Assembly (NCBI RefSeq): GCF_036946495.1
Contig: NZ_JAQIIX010000002.1
Location: 744,001 to 808,000 of the forward strand
Source of the DNA: Mycolicibacterium neoaurum
Lineage (GTDB): Bacteria; Actinomycetota; Actinomycetes; Mycobacteriales; Mycobacteriaceae
Direction of reading: 5' to 3'
DNA: 64,000 nt
Numbering within the stretch: position 1 is the first letter of the stretch; each line of letters starts with the position of its first letter. Positions 34,291 to 42,424 of this stretch are shown one piece after another. The position numbers and the translations under genes are program-made. The notes under the pieces are model-generated. The model saw nothing but the letters and a program-made list of their open reading frames with translations, was not told where the DNA came from and did not search any database.

Positions 34291-34303
34291 GTAACGAAGT
34301 TAC
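34291..34303. promoter_or_regulatory. GTAAC-GAA-GTTAC inverted repeat upstream of rpfB
   Basis: GTAAC (34291-34295) and GTTAC (34299-34303) face each other in the 88-base gap between tatD and rpfB. GTAAC-like half sites are associated with the response regulator MtrA, reported to control rpfB in M. tuberculosis; linking this copy to MtrA is inference. Confidence 0.35.
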
Positions 34304-34304
34304 G

Positions 34305-35156
34305 TCAACCGCGCCAACTCGTGAGGGTACCGAAGCCGTAGGTCCGGACCGCATTCTCGAAGGTCGCGCGGGCCAGCTCGGCGGCCGGCCGGTCCAGGAT
34401 GTCGGCCAGCGCGCGCACCGTGTACGGCAGACAGTAGGACTCATTGGGCGCCCCGCGGTACGGGTGCGGGGTCAGGAAGGGGGCGTCGGTCTCCACGAGA
34501 AGCAGCTCCTGGGGGATGACGGCGGCAGCGTCGCGCAGGGCGTGGGCATTGCGGAAGCTCACCGTCCCGGACAGGCTCATCAGCCAGCCGTTGCGGGCAC
34601 AGGTGCGGGCCATCTGGGCGTCGGAGGAGAAACAGTGGAAGATCACCGTCTCGGGAGCGCCCTCGGCGGCCAGCACGTCGAGCACCTCGGCGTCACCGTC
34701 GCGGTTGTGGATCATCAACGGCTTGCCGGTCCGCTTGGCCAGGTCGATATGCCAGGCGAAGGCCTCCCGCTGCTGATCCGGGGTTGCGCAGCCGTCGAGG
34801 CGGCCAGGCCAGTACATGTCGATACCGGTCTCCCCCACCGCCACCACCCGCGGATGCGCGGCCAGCACCGCCAACTCGGCCCTGGCGGCGTCGTCGAGGG
34901 TGTGCGCCCGGGTCGGATGCAACGCCACGGCGGCGTACACCCGTGGGTCCCAGTCGGCGGCCCCGGCCGCCCAGCGGGCCGCGTCGAGGTCGTCGGCGAT
35001 GGTGACGACGGCCTGGACACCGACCGCACCGGCGCGGTCCAGGATCGCGGTCACGTCCTGCGCGGTCTGTGCACCGCAGGCGTCGAGGTGGGTGTGTGCG
35101 TCGATCAGCGGGGCCAGCGGCTCGGGGGCGGGCGGCTTCTCTCTCTTCGCGCTCAC
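34305..35156 (-). CDS. tatD: TatD-family metal-dependent hydrolase
   Basis: A 283-residue TIM-barrel nuclease-type hydrolase. The metal ligands are visible: LIDAHTHLDACG near residue 17, VGETGIDMYW near 108, IHNRDGDAEVL near 150, FHCFSSDAQMA near 172 and LVETDAPFLTPHPYRG near 220. GTG 35156 (AAGG 8 bases upstream) is preferred over GTG 35165. TatD enzymes act as 3'-5' exonucleases in DNA repair. It is divergent from metG with only 26 bases between, and followed on its strand by rpfB. Confidence 0.92.
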   Translation of the reverse strand: MSAKREKPPAPEPLAPLIDAHTHLDACGAQTAQDVTAILDRAGAVGVQAVVTIADDLDAARWAAGAADWDPRVYAAVALHPTRAHTLDDAARAELAVLAAHPRVVAVGETGIDMYWPGRLDGCATPDQQREAFAWHIDLAKRTGKPLMIHNRDGDAEVLDVLAAEGAPETVIFHCFSSDAQMARTCARNGWLMSLSGTVSFRNAHALRDAAAVIPQELLLVETDAPFLTPHPYRGAPNESYCLPYTVRALADILDRPAAELARATFENAVRTYGFGTLTSWRG

Positions 35157-35182
35157 CACAGACACCTTAAGGTGATAGCCAA

Positions 35183-36769
35183 ATGACTACGTCCTTCCCC
35201 GGCGCGGGGACGCGCACCCCAGGCGCCCCTTTCTACATCACCACTGCCATCGCCTACCCCAACGGCGATCCGCACATCGGGCACGCCTACGAGTACATCG
35301 CCACCGACGCCATCGCCCGGTTCAAGCGTCTCGACGGTTACGACGTGCGCTACCTCACCGGTACCGATGTGCACGGCCTGAAGATGGCCGAGACGGCCGC
35401 CAAGCTCGGCATCACCGCCGCCGAGCTGGCCACCCGCAACTCCGATGTCTTCGAGCGCATGCAGGAACGCCTCGGCGCCTCCTACGACCGCTTCATCCGG
35501 ACCTCCGATGCCGACCACTACGAGGCCTCCCGAGAGATCTGGCGCCGGATGAACGAGGCGGGCGACATCTACCTCGGCAGCTACCAGGGCTGGTACTCGG
35601 TGCGCGACGAGCGCTTCTTCGCCGAGGACGAGACCGAGGTGGCCGAGGACGGCACGCGCACCGCCATCGAGACCGGTACCGAGGTCACCTGGACCGAGGA
35701 GCAGACCTACTTCTTCCGGCTGTCGGCCTACACCGATCGACTGCTGGCGCTCTACGCCGAGCACCCCGAGTTCATCGGACCCGATGTGCGCCGCAACGAG
35801 ATCGTCAGCTTCGTCTCCGGCGGGCTGCGCGACCTGTCGATCTCGCGCACCACCTTCGACTGGGGCGTCCCGGTGCCCGATCACCCCGACCACGTCATGT
35901 ACGTCTGGGTGGATGCGCTGACGAATTACCTCACCGGGGTCGGCTTCCCGGACACCGCGTCCGAGGCGTTCGAGAAGTACTGGCCCGCCGATCTACACAT
36001 GATCGGCAAGGACATCATCCGGTTCCACACCGTCTACTGGCCCGCGTTCCTGATGTCGGCCGGGCTGGCGCTGCCGAAGCGGATATTCGCCCACGGGTTC
36101 ATCAACGTCAAGGGCGAGAAGATGAGCAAGTCACTGGGCAATGTGGTCGATCCCCTGGTGCTCGTCGACGAGTTCGGGGTGGACGCGGTGCGTTATTTCT
36201 TCCTGCGCGAGGTGCCCTTCGGCCAGGACGGCAGCTACAGCGAAGAGGCGATCATCGGCCGGATCAACGCCGATCTAGCCAACGAACTGGGCAACCTGGC
36301 ACAGCGGTCGCTGTCGATGGTGAACAAGAACCTCGACGGCGTGGTTCCCGTCCCCGGGGCGTTCACCGCCGAGGACAACGAACTGCTGGCCGCCGCCGAT
36401 GCGCTGCTGGGCCGGGTGCGCGAGTGCTATGACCAGCAGGCCATGCATCTGGCGCTGGACGCCATCTGGTCGGTCCTCGGCGCGGCCAACCGCTACTTCT
36501 CGGCACAGGAACCGTGGGTGCTGCGCAAGACCGAAACCCCGGAAGCGCAGCAGCGTTTCGGCACGGTGCTCTACACCACGCTGGAGACCGTGCGCATCGC
36601 CACCCTGCTGACCCAGCCGGTGATGCCGACCGCGACCGCCAAACTGCTCGACCTGCTCGGCCAGCCGGCCGAGGCACGCGATTTCGGTGCGATCGGCGCC
36701 CGGCTCACCCCGGGTGTCACGTTGCCCAAACCCGAAGGCGTGTTCCCCCGCTATCAGACGGATGTGTGA
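35183..36769 (+). CDS. metG: Methionyl-tRNA synthetase
   Basis: A 528-residue class I synthetase. The HIGH signature is in PNGDPHIGHAYEY (about residue 33), and the KMSKS loop is GEKMSKSLGNV near residue 312. The insert lacks the four-Cys zinc knuckles of the E. coli type, so it belongs to the short, single-knuckle group. The C-terminal tRNA-binding extension is also absent, as expected for mycobacterial MetS. It ends TGATG, overlapping the gdhA start by one base. No T-box or long leader is present in the 26-base divergent gap to tatD. Confidence 0.95.
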   Translation: MTTSFPGAGTRTPGAPFYITTAIAYPNGDPHIGHAYEYIATDAIARFKRLDGYDVRYLTGTDVHGLKMAETAAKLGITAAELATRNSDVFERMQERLGASYDRFIRTSDADHYEASREIWRRMNEAGDIYLGSYQGWYSVRDERFFAEDETEVAEDGTRTAIETGTEVTWTEEQTYFFRLSAYTDRLLALYAEHPEFIGPDVRRNEIVSFVSGGLRDLSISRTTFDWGVPVPDHPDHVMYVWVDALTNYLTGVGFPDTASEAFEKYWPADLHMIGKDIIRFHTVYWPAFLMSAGLALPKRIFAHGFINVKGEKMSKSLGNVVDPLVLVDEFGVDAVRYFFLREVPFGQDGSYSEEAIIGRINADLANELGNLAQRSLSMVNKNLDGVVPVPGAFTAEDNELLAAADALLGRVRECYDQQAMHLALDAIWSVLGAANRYFSAQEPWVLRKTETPEAQQRFGTVLYTTLETVRIATLLTQPVMPTATAKLLDLLGQPAEARDFGAIGARLTPGVTLPKPEGVFPRYQTDV

Positions 36770-38118
36770 TGACCAGCCTGCACGAGAAGCTCCACGACAT
36801 CTATGACGAAGTGGCCCAGCGCAATCCGGGCGAGACGGAATTTCACCAGGCCGTCTACGAGGTGCTCACCAGTCTCGGACCGGTGGTCGCCAAGCATCCG
36901 GAGTACGCCGACAACGCGGTGATCCGCCGGCTCTGCGAGCCGGAGCGCCAGATCATCTTCCGGGTGCCGTGGGTCGACGATTCCGGTGCCGTGCAGATCA
37001 ACCGGGGATTCCGGGTCGAGTTCAACTCCGCCCTGGGCCCCTACAAGGGCGGGCTGCGGTTCCACCCGTCGGTGTATCTGGGCATCGTGAAATTCCTCGG
37101 CTTCGAACAGATCTTCAAGAACTCGTTGACCGGTCTGCCGATCGGCGGCGGCAAGGGCGGGTCCGATTTCGACCCGAAAGGTCGCTCGCCCCAGGAGGTC
37201 ATGCGGTTCTGTCAGTCGTTCATGACCGAGCTCTACCGCCACATCGGTGAATACACCGATGTGCCCGCCGGTGATATCGGCGTCGGCACCCGCGAGATCG
37301 GTTATCTGTTCGGCCAGTACAAGCGGATCACCAACCGGTGGGAGGCCGGCGTGTTCACCGGAAAGGGCCTGACGTGGGGCGGCTCCCAGGTCCGCACCGA
37401 GGCCACCGGATACGGGACGGTGTTCTTCGTCGACGAGATCCTGCGAGCCGCCGGCGATTCATTCGACGGTAAGCGGGTCGTGGTGTCGGGGTCGGGCAAC
37501 GTGGCCGTCTACGCCATCGAGAAGGTGCAGTCCCTCGGCGGAATCGTGGTGGCCTGTTCGGATTCCGGCGGCTACATCGTCGACGACGCGGGCATCGACC
37601 TCGATCTGGTCAAGGAGATCAAGGAGGTGCGCCGCGGCAGGATCGACGAGTACCCCGACGCCCGCGGCAATGGCGCGCACTTCGTGGCGAAGCGGAGCGT
37701 GTGGGAGGTGCCCTGCGATATCGCCATGCCATGCGCCACCCAGAACGAGTTGACCGGCACCGACGCCGGCGCCCTCATCGAATCGGGGTGCCGCATCGTC
37801 GCCGAGGGCGCCAACATGCCGTGCACCCCCGATGCCGTCAAGTATTTCAGCGAGGCGGGGGTGACGTTCGCTCCCGGCAAGGCCGCCAACGCCGGTGGGG
37901 TGGCGACCAGCGCTCTGGAGATGCAGCAGAATGCGTCACGCGATTCCTGGACGTTCGAGGAGACCGAGGCGCGACTGGCCGAGATCATGGGTCGCATCCA
38001 CCACACCTGCCTCACCACGGCCGACGAATACGGACAGCCCGGCAACTACGCGGCCGGCGCCAATATCGCCGGATTCATCAGGGTGGCCGATGCGATGGCG
38101 GCGCTGGGCCTGGTCTAA
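36769..38118 (+). CDS. gdhA: NADP-specific glutamate dehydrogenase
   Basis: A 449-residue hexameric-type GDH (about 450 is usual). The substrate region has GPYKGGLRFHPSV near residue 88 and PIGGGKGGSDFDPKG near 123 with the catalytic Lys. The nucleotide fold is VVVSGSGNVAVYAIEK near 242, and the C-terminus ANAGGVATSALEM is typical of GdhA. It makes glutamate from 2-oxoglutarate, ammonia and NADPH. Its start overlaps the metG stop. The stop overlaps that of the convergent Lrp-type regulator. Confidence 0.94.
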   Translation: MTSLHEKLHDIYDEVAQRNPGETEFHQAVYEVLTSLGPVVAKHPEYADNAVIRRLCEPERQIIFRVPWVDDSGAVQINRGFRVEFNSALGPYKGGLRFHPSVYLGIVKFLGFEQIFKNSLTGLPIGGGKGGSDFDPKGRSPQEVMRFCQSFMTELYRHIGEYTDVPAGDIGVGTREIGYLFGQYKRITNRWEAGVFTGKGLTWGGSQVRTEATGYGTVFFVDEILRAAGDSFDGKRVVVSGSGNVAVYAIEKVQSLGGIVVACSDSGGYIVDDAGIDLDLVKEIKEVRRGRIDEYPDARGNGAHFVAKRSVWEVPCDIAMPCATQNELTGTDAGALIESGCRIVAEGANMPCTPDAVKYFSEAGVTFAPGKAANAGGVATSALEMQQNASRDSWTFEETEARLAEIMGRIHHTCLTTADEYGQPGNYAAGANIAGFIRVADAMAALGLV

Positions 38119-38597
38119 TCGCGCGGCCGGTCGAGCAACGGACCGAGCCGGTAATCCACCAGCCGCCGCATGACCAACCCGGTGGTGGTCTTCTCGACGC
38201 CGTCGATATCGAGGATCTGCCCGGCGAGCCGATAGAGGTCGTCGGCGTCACGGGCGACCAGTTGTACCAGCAGGTCGGTGACGCCGCTGAGACCATGCAC
38301 CTCGAGCACTTCGGGGATGTCGGCAAGAGCGTCGCCGATGGCCCGTAATCGGCGTTGGGTGACCGTCACCATGATGAACGCGGTCAACGGATATCCCAGT
38401 GCCGCCGGATCGATCCGCCGCTCGAATGACTGCAGCACGCCGTCGGTCTCGAGGCGCACCAGCCGCGAGTGCACGGTGTTTCTGGCCAATCCGGTGGCCT
38501 CCGCCAAGGCGACCGTGGTGGCCCGCGGCTCACGGACGAGCGCGCGCAGGATCCGCATGTCGACATCGTCGACGACCCGGCCGGGATTGGTCATCAT
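38115..38597 (-). CDS. Lrp/AsnC-family transcriptional regulator
   Basis: A 160-residue feast/famine regulator. An N-terminal helix-turn-helix (DDVDMRILRALVREPRATTV, then GLARNTVHSRLVRLE) is followed by a C-terminal RAM domain (about residues 72-150, with EVHGLSGVTDLLVQLVARD). ATG 38597 has GGAG 6 bases upstream; ATG 38594 follows immediately. It is divergent from the AceE-like gene at 38730 and shares a 132-base control region with it, so it likely controls that gene in response to an amino acid or 2-oxo acid. It converges with gdhA and overlaps its stop. Confidence 0.9.
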   Translation of the reverse strand: MMTNPGRVVDDVDMRILRALVREPRATTVALAEATGLARNTVHSRLVRLETDGVLQSFERRIDPAALGYPLTAFIMVTVTQRRLRAIGDALADIPEVLEVHGLSGVTDLLVQLVARDADDLYRLAGQILDIDGVEKTTTGLVMRRLVDYRLGPLLDRPRD

Positions 38598-38667
38598 GCG
38601 CAGCTCCACTCCTCGCCGTCATCCCCGGAAACGCAGAGTGCTCAATCCGGGGTGACCTTGTTGACCC

Positions 38668-38696
38668 AAATTACAACAGGTGCTGCACTGGATGAA
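38668..38696 (-). promoter_or_regulatory. Possible promoter of the lrp-type gene
   Basis: Minus-strand TTCATC (38696-38691), a 17-base spacer and TAATTT (38673-38668). Only the -10 matches well. It would give a leader of about 65 bases. Confidence 0.3.
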
Positions 38697-38729
38697 CTAT
38701 CTGCGCAAATCAACCGTGAGTAGGTCCCT

Positions 38730-41060
38730 GTGAACACCACTGCCGCCGATACCGACGGAGACCTCGGCACCGCCGATGCACTGGAGCGCGTCGCCGAACG
38801 CGTGCTGTGGCTGTCCACCTCGATCGTGCACCACGCCAATCGCGTCAGGCCGAACGTCTCGGGACTCAAGGTCGGTGGGCATCAGGCCTCCAGCGCGTCG
38901 ATGGTCGCGATCATGACGTCGCTGTGGTTTCGGCAGCTGCAATCCGGTGACCGGGTCTCGGTCAAACCCCATGCCTCGCCGGTGCTGCACAGCATCAACT
39001 ACCTGCTCGGCGAACTGGACGAGAAGTATCTGACCACCTTGCGCGAGTTCGGGGGTCTGCAGTCCTACCCGAGCCGGTCCAAAGATCCTGACCCGGTGGA
39101 CTATTCGACCGGATCCGTCGGTATCGGAGCCACCGCGCCGATCTGGGGGGCGATGGCGCGCCGCTATGTGAACACCCATCTGGGCGCCGGTGGCACCGGA
39201 CGCCAGTACTCCCTGGTCGGCGATGCCGAACTGGACGAAGGTGCGGTCTGGGAAGCGATCCTCGATCCGGGTATCGCCGAACTGGGCGAGGTGGTCTGGA
39301 TCGTCGACATGAACCGTCAATCGCTGGACCGGGTCGTGCCCAATATCGCCGCGCGCCGACTGGAAACCATGTTCGCCGCGGCCGGTTGGCAGGTCCTCAC
39401 GATCAATTTCGGTCGCCTGCTGCAATCGCTGTTCACCCGGCCCGGCGGAGAGGCGCTGCGCCACCGTATCGTCACGATGGAGAACCCGGAATACCAGCGG
39501 TTGCTGCGCTGCGATGCGCACGAGATCCGGCAACGCCTACCCGGCGACGGTCCGTCGGCCGCCGAGATCGCGATACTGCTGGACACCCTCGACGACACCA
39601 CCCTGACCGCGGCGATCCGCAACCTCGGCGGTCACGACCTCACCACGCTGGCCGAGGCGTACCGGCAGATCGACGACACGCGGCCCACGGTCATCCTGGC
39701 GTACACCATCAAGGGTTACGGCCTTCCGACAGAAGGACATCCGCAGAACCACTCGGCGCTGTTGAGCAATGACGAATACGCATCGCTGGCAGCGCGACTC
39801 GATATGGACGTCGCCGACCCATGGCGCCGATTCGACGCGGACAGCGCGATGGGCAGATTGTGCGTCGAGACCGCGGCCCGCCTGCGGCGGAATCCCACGC
39901 CGTCCGCACCCATGCCGGACATTCCCACCGATATCGGCCGTACCCCGAAGGGCACCTCGACCACTCAAGCCGCGCTGGGACGCCTACTGCTGGATCTGAC
40001 GCGAGAGGCGCCCGACGCGGCCAAGCGGGTCGTCACCGTCAGCCCGGATGTCAGCTCGACCACCAACCTGGCGGGCTGGGTCAACAAGGTCGGGGTGTGG
40101 TCATCCGACGAGCGGCGCAACTGGTTCGCCGACGACGCCCAGACCCTGATGCACTGGAACGAACGGCCCAGCGGACAACACATGGAGCTCGGTATCGCCG
40201 AGACCAACCTGGTCGGGCTGATCGGGGAACTGGGTGCCACCTGGAGCCGATGGGGCGAGCCGCTGTTCCCGATCGGCGTGCTGTACGACCCGTTCGTCGA
40301 GCGGGCCCTGGAACCCTGGTCGTTCGGCATCTACGCCGGCGGCCAGTCCATCCTGGTCGGCACCCCGTCGGGGGTGAGCCTGGCCGCCGAGGGCGGTGCG
40401 CACCAGTCCATCAAGACGCCATCGATCGGCCTGGAGCAGCCCGGCTGCATCAGCTACGAACCGGCTTTCGCGATCGACGTCGAATGGACCCTGTTGGCCA
40501 GCATGGCGCGACTGGGCCGCCCGGACGGATCCTCGGCGTACCTGCGGCTGTCGACCCGGCCGGTGGACCAGACGCTCGCCGACGTGCCGACGGATCCGGC
40601 CGCGCGCGAGCGACGCCGCCGACAGGTGGTCGCGGGCGGCTACCCGCTGCGTCGATCACCGGCAACGGAGGTGAAGGTGACCATCGCCACCATGGGCACC
40701 ATGGTCACCGAGGCGCTCGCCGCGGCAGATCGATTGGACCAGGTCGGCATCCCCGCCGACGTGGTGTGCGTGACCAGCCCGGGCTTGCTGTTCGAGGCGT
40801 GGCAGGCGCAGCAGGGCAGGCGCTCGGCGGACACCTGGATTCTCGATCAGCTGTTCCCCACCGACCGGCCGACCCCGATGGTGACCGTGCTCGACGGGCA
40901 CCCGCACACCCTGGCGTTCCTGGCCAGCATCCGACAGGTCCGGTTGACCGCGCTGGGGGTGTCCGGCTTCGGGCAGGCCGGCGATCTGCCGGACGTCTAC
41001 CGCTATCACGGCATCGATGCCGACAGCATCGTCAGAGCGGCCCTCGACATCACCAACTGA
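38730..41060 (+). CDS. AceE-like pyruvate dehydrogenase E1 / transketolase-family protein
   Basis: A 776-residue ThDP enzyme, complete. The N-terminal ThDP domain has GGHQASSASM, VGDAELDEGAVWEAIL with the later Asn in VDMNRQSLDR, and YTIKGYGLPTEGHPQNHSA. The central pyrimidine-binding domain begins near residue 410 (VVTVSPDVSSTTNLAGW, MELGIAETNLVGLIGELG). A transketolase-C domain follows from about residue 640. It is shorter than classical AceE (about 900 residues), and no E2 or E3 gene is adjacent. The divergent Lrp-type regulator suggests a 2-oxo acid from amino-acid breakdown. GTG 38730 has a modest GAGTAGG site. A close paralogue is at 1-1370. Confidence 0.88.
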   Translation: MNTTAADTDGDLGTADALERVAERVLWLSTSIVHHANRVRPNVSGLKVGGHQASSASMVAIMTSLWFRQLQSGDRVSVKPHASPVLHSINYLLGELDEKYLTTLREFGGLQSYPSRSKDPDPVDYSTGSVGIGATAPIWGAMARRYVNTHLGAGGTGRQYSLVGDAELDEGAVWEAILDPGIAELGEVVWIVDMNRQSLDRVVPNIAARRLETMFAAAGWQVLTINFGRLLQSLFTRPGGEALRHRIVTMENPEYQRLLRCDAHEIRQRLPGDGPSAAEIAILLDTLDDTTLTAAIRNLGGHDLTTLAEAYRQIDDTRPTVILAYTIKGYGLPTEGHPQNHSALLSNDEYASLAARLDMDVADPWRRFDADSAMGRLCVETAARLRRNPTPSAPMPDIPTDIGRTPKGTSTTQAALGRLLLDLTREAPDAAKRVVTVSPDVSSTTNLAGWVNKVGVWSSDERRNWFADDAQTLMHWNERPSGQHMELGIAETNLVGLIGELGATWSRWGEPLFPIGVLYDPFVERALEPWSFGIYAGGQSILVGTPSGVSLAAEGGAHQSIKTPSIGLEQPGCISYEPAFAIDVEWTLLASMARLGRPDGSSAYLRLSTRPVDQTLADVPTDPAARERRRRQVVAGGYPLRRSPATEVKVTIATMGTMVTEALAAADRLDQVGIPADVVCVTSPGLLFEAWQAQQGRRSADTWILDQLFPTDRPTPMVTVLDGHPHTLAFLASIRQVRLTALGVSGFGQAGDLPDVYRYHGIDADSIVRAALDITN

Positions 41061-41153
41061 CTCGTTACCTCGATGATGCAGGCCATGAGAACGGCTCCCC
41101 CACAGCCGTTCCGAACGACCAGCGGAAGCAAGAGCGTGATCTGCGTCACGTAG

Positions 41154-41180
41154 TGTCACATTGTCGGGCGCACCGGTGTC
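41154..41180 (+). promoter_or_regulatory. ECF41-type promoter of the FAD oxidoreductase gene
   Basis: TGTCACA (41154-41160), exactly 16 bases, then TGTC (41177-41180). The motif known for ECF41 sigma factors is TGTCACA-N16-CGTC, so only one base differs. The ECF41 gene itself lies just downstream at 42425. The -10 element is 35 bases before ATG 41215. Confidence 0.7.
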
Positions 41181-41214
41181 TTGAGGGCATCACTGGCCCA
41201 CACAAGGAGACATC

Positions 41215-42363
41215 ATGACCGAGACCGTGGCTCGCATCGTCGTCATCGGCGGTGGATACGCCGGCGCACTGGCCGCCAACCATCTACTCCAACGCGATGA
41301 CCTGGAGATCACCCTGGTCAACGCCCGCCCGCAGTTCGTCGAGCGGATCCGGCTGCACCAGCTGGCGATCGGCAACGACGACGCCGTCGCCGATTACGCC
41401 GAATTGCTCGGGGCGCGTGTGCGACTGGTCGTCGACACGGCCAACCGGATCGATACCGCGGCCCGGCGCGTGGAGCTCGCCTCGGGTGCCGCACTGGACT
41501 ATGACCATCTGATCTATGCCGTGGGCAGCACCGGGGGCGTCGCACCCGAATTCGCCTACCGAATGGGCGATTTGGAGGACGCACAACGCCTGGCCGGGCG
41601 CCTGCAGGAGCTACCGGCCGACGCGCCGATCGTCGTCGTGGGCGGCGGATTGACCGGTATCGAGGCCGCGGCGGAGTTCGCCGAAGCCGGCCGCGCGGTC
41701 ACGCTGGTCGCCGGGGCGACACTCGGGCCCTCGCTGAGCGTTCCGGGTCGGCGGTCGGTGACCAGGCGACTGCGCAAGCTCGGAGTGACGGTCATCGAAG
41801 GGCCGACCGTCACCGCCGTCGGCGCACTGGACGTGACGCTGTCCGACGGGCACACTTTGCCCGCGGCCGCCACCGTCTGGACCGCCGGATTCGGGGTGCC
41901 CGCGCTGGCCGCCGCGAGCGGACTGCGCACCGACGCATTGGGCAGGTTGATCACCGACGAGACTCTGACCAGCGTCGACGATGACCGTATCGTCGCCGCC
42001 GGGGACGCGGCCGCGCCGTCCGGAGTGCCGCTGCGGATGAGCTGCCAGGCAGCGCTGCCATTGGGCGCCCAGGCCGCCAACACCGTGCTGGCCCGCATCG
42101 CCGGGACCGAGCCTGCCCCGATCAGCCAGGCCTTCACCGGCCAGTGCATCAGCCTGGGCCGCGCCGGGGGCACCATCCAGCTGGCGCGCACCGATGACAC
42201 CCCGATCCGGTTGTACCTCGGCGGCCGGGCCGCGGCAGTGGTGAAGGAACAGGTCTGCAAGGGCACCCTGGCGTTCCTGCGCAAGGAGGCCCGCAAACCC
42301 GGCGCCTACTTCTGGCTCAAGAGCAGCAAGCGGGCCAAGGCGCTGCAGCTGGAGACGGCATGA
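41215..42363 (+). CDS. FAD-dependent NAD(P)H oxidoreductase (NDH-2-like)
   Basis: A 382-residue two-dinucleotide-binding flavoprotein. The FAD motif VVIGGGYAGALAANHLL lies at about residues 10-26 and the NAD(P)H motif VVVGGGLTGIEAAAEFAEAG at about 141-160. The C-terminal FAD motif RIVAAGDAAAPSG is near 263. AAGGAG lies 7 bases before ATG 41215. The protein resembles type II NADH dehydrogenases and apoptosis-inducing-factor-like reductases. An ECF41-type promoter precedes it and the sigma-factor gene follows after 61 bases. ECF41 genes usually adjoin an oxidoreductase or similar target, so this is the likely regulated partner. The electron acceptor is unknown. Confidence 0.87.
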   Translation: MTETVARIVVIGGGYAGALAANHLLQRDDLEITLVNARPQFVERIRLHQLAIGNDDAVADYAELLGARVRLVVDTANRIDTAARRVELASGAALDYDHLIYAVGSTGGVAPEFAYRMGDLEDAQRLAGRLQELPADAPIVVVGGGLTGIEAAAEFAEAGRAVTLVAGATLGPSLSVPGRRSVTRRLRKLGVTVIEGPTVTAVGALDVTLSDGHTLPAAATVWTAGFGVPALAAASGLRTDALGRLITDETLTSVDDDRIVAAGDAAAPSGVPLRMSCQAALPLGAQAANTVLARIAGTEPAPISQAFTGQCISLGRAGGTIQLARTDDTPIRLYLGGRAAAVVKEQVCKGTLAFLRKEARKPGAYFWLKSSKRAKALQLETA

Positions 42364-42424
42364 GCGAAGCTTGCGAGCGAATCATCGGTACGGCACGCGG
42401 GAGCCGAGCCTGCGAGGCAACCGC

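Noticed and set aside
39821..41218. 465-codon plus-strand frame inside the AceE-like gene, and a 435-codon frame inside pmt (46228-47535)
   Set aside because: Alternative frames of strongly supported genes, Arg/Gly/Pro-rich; no evidence of overlap coding.
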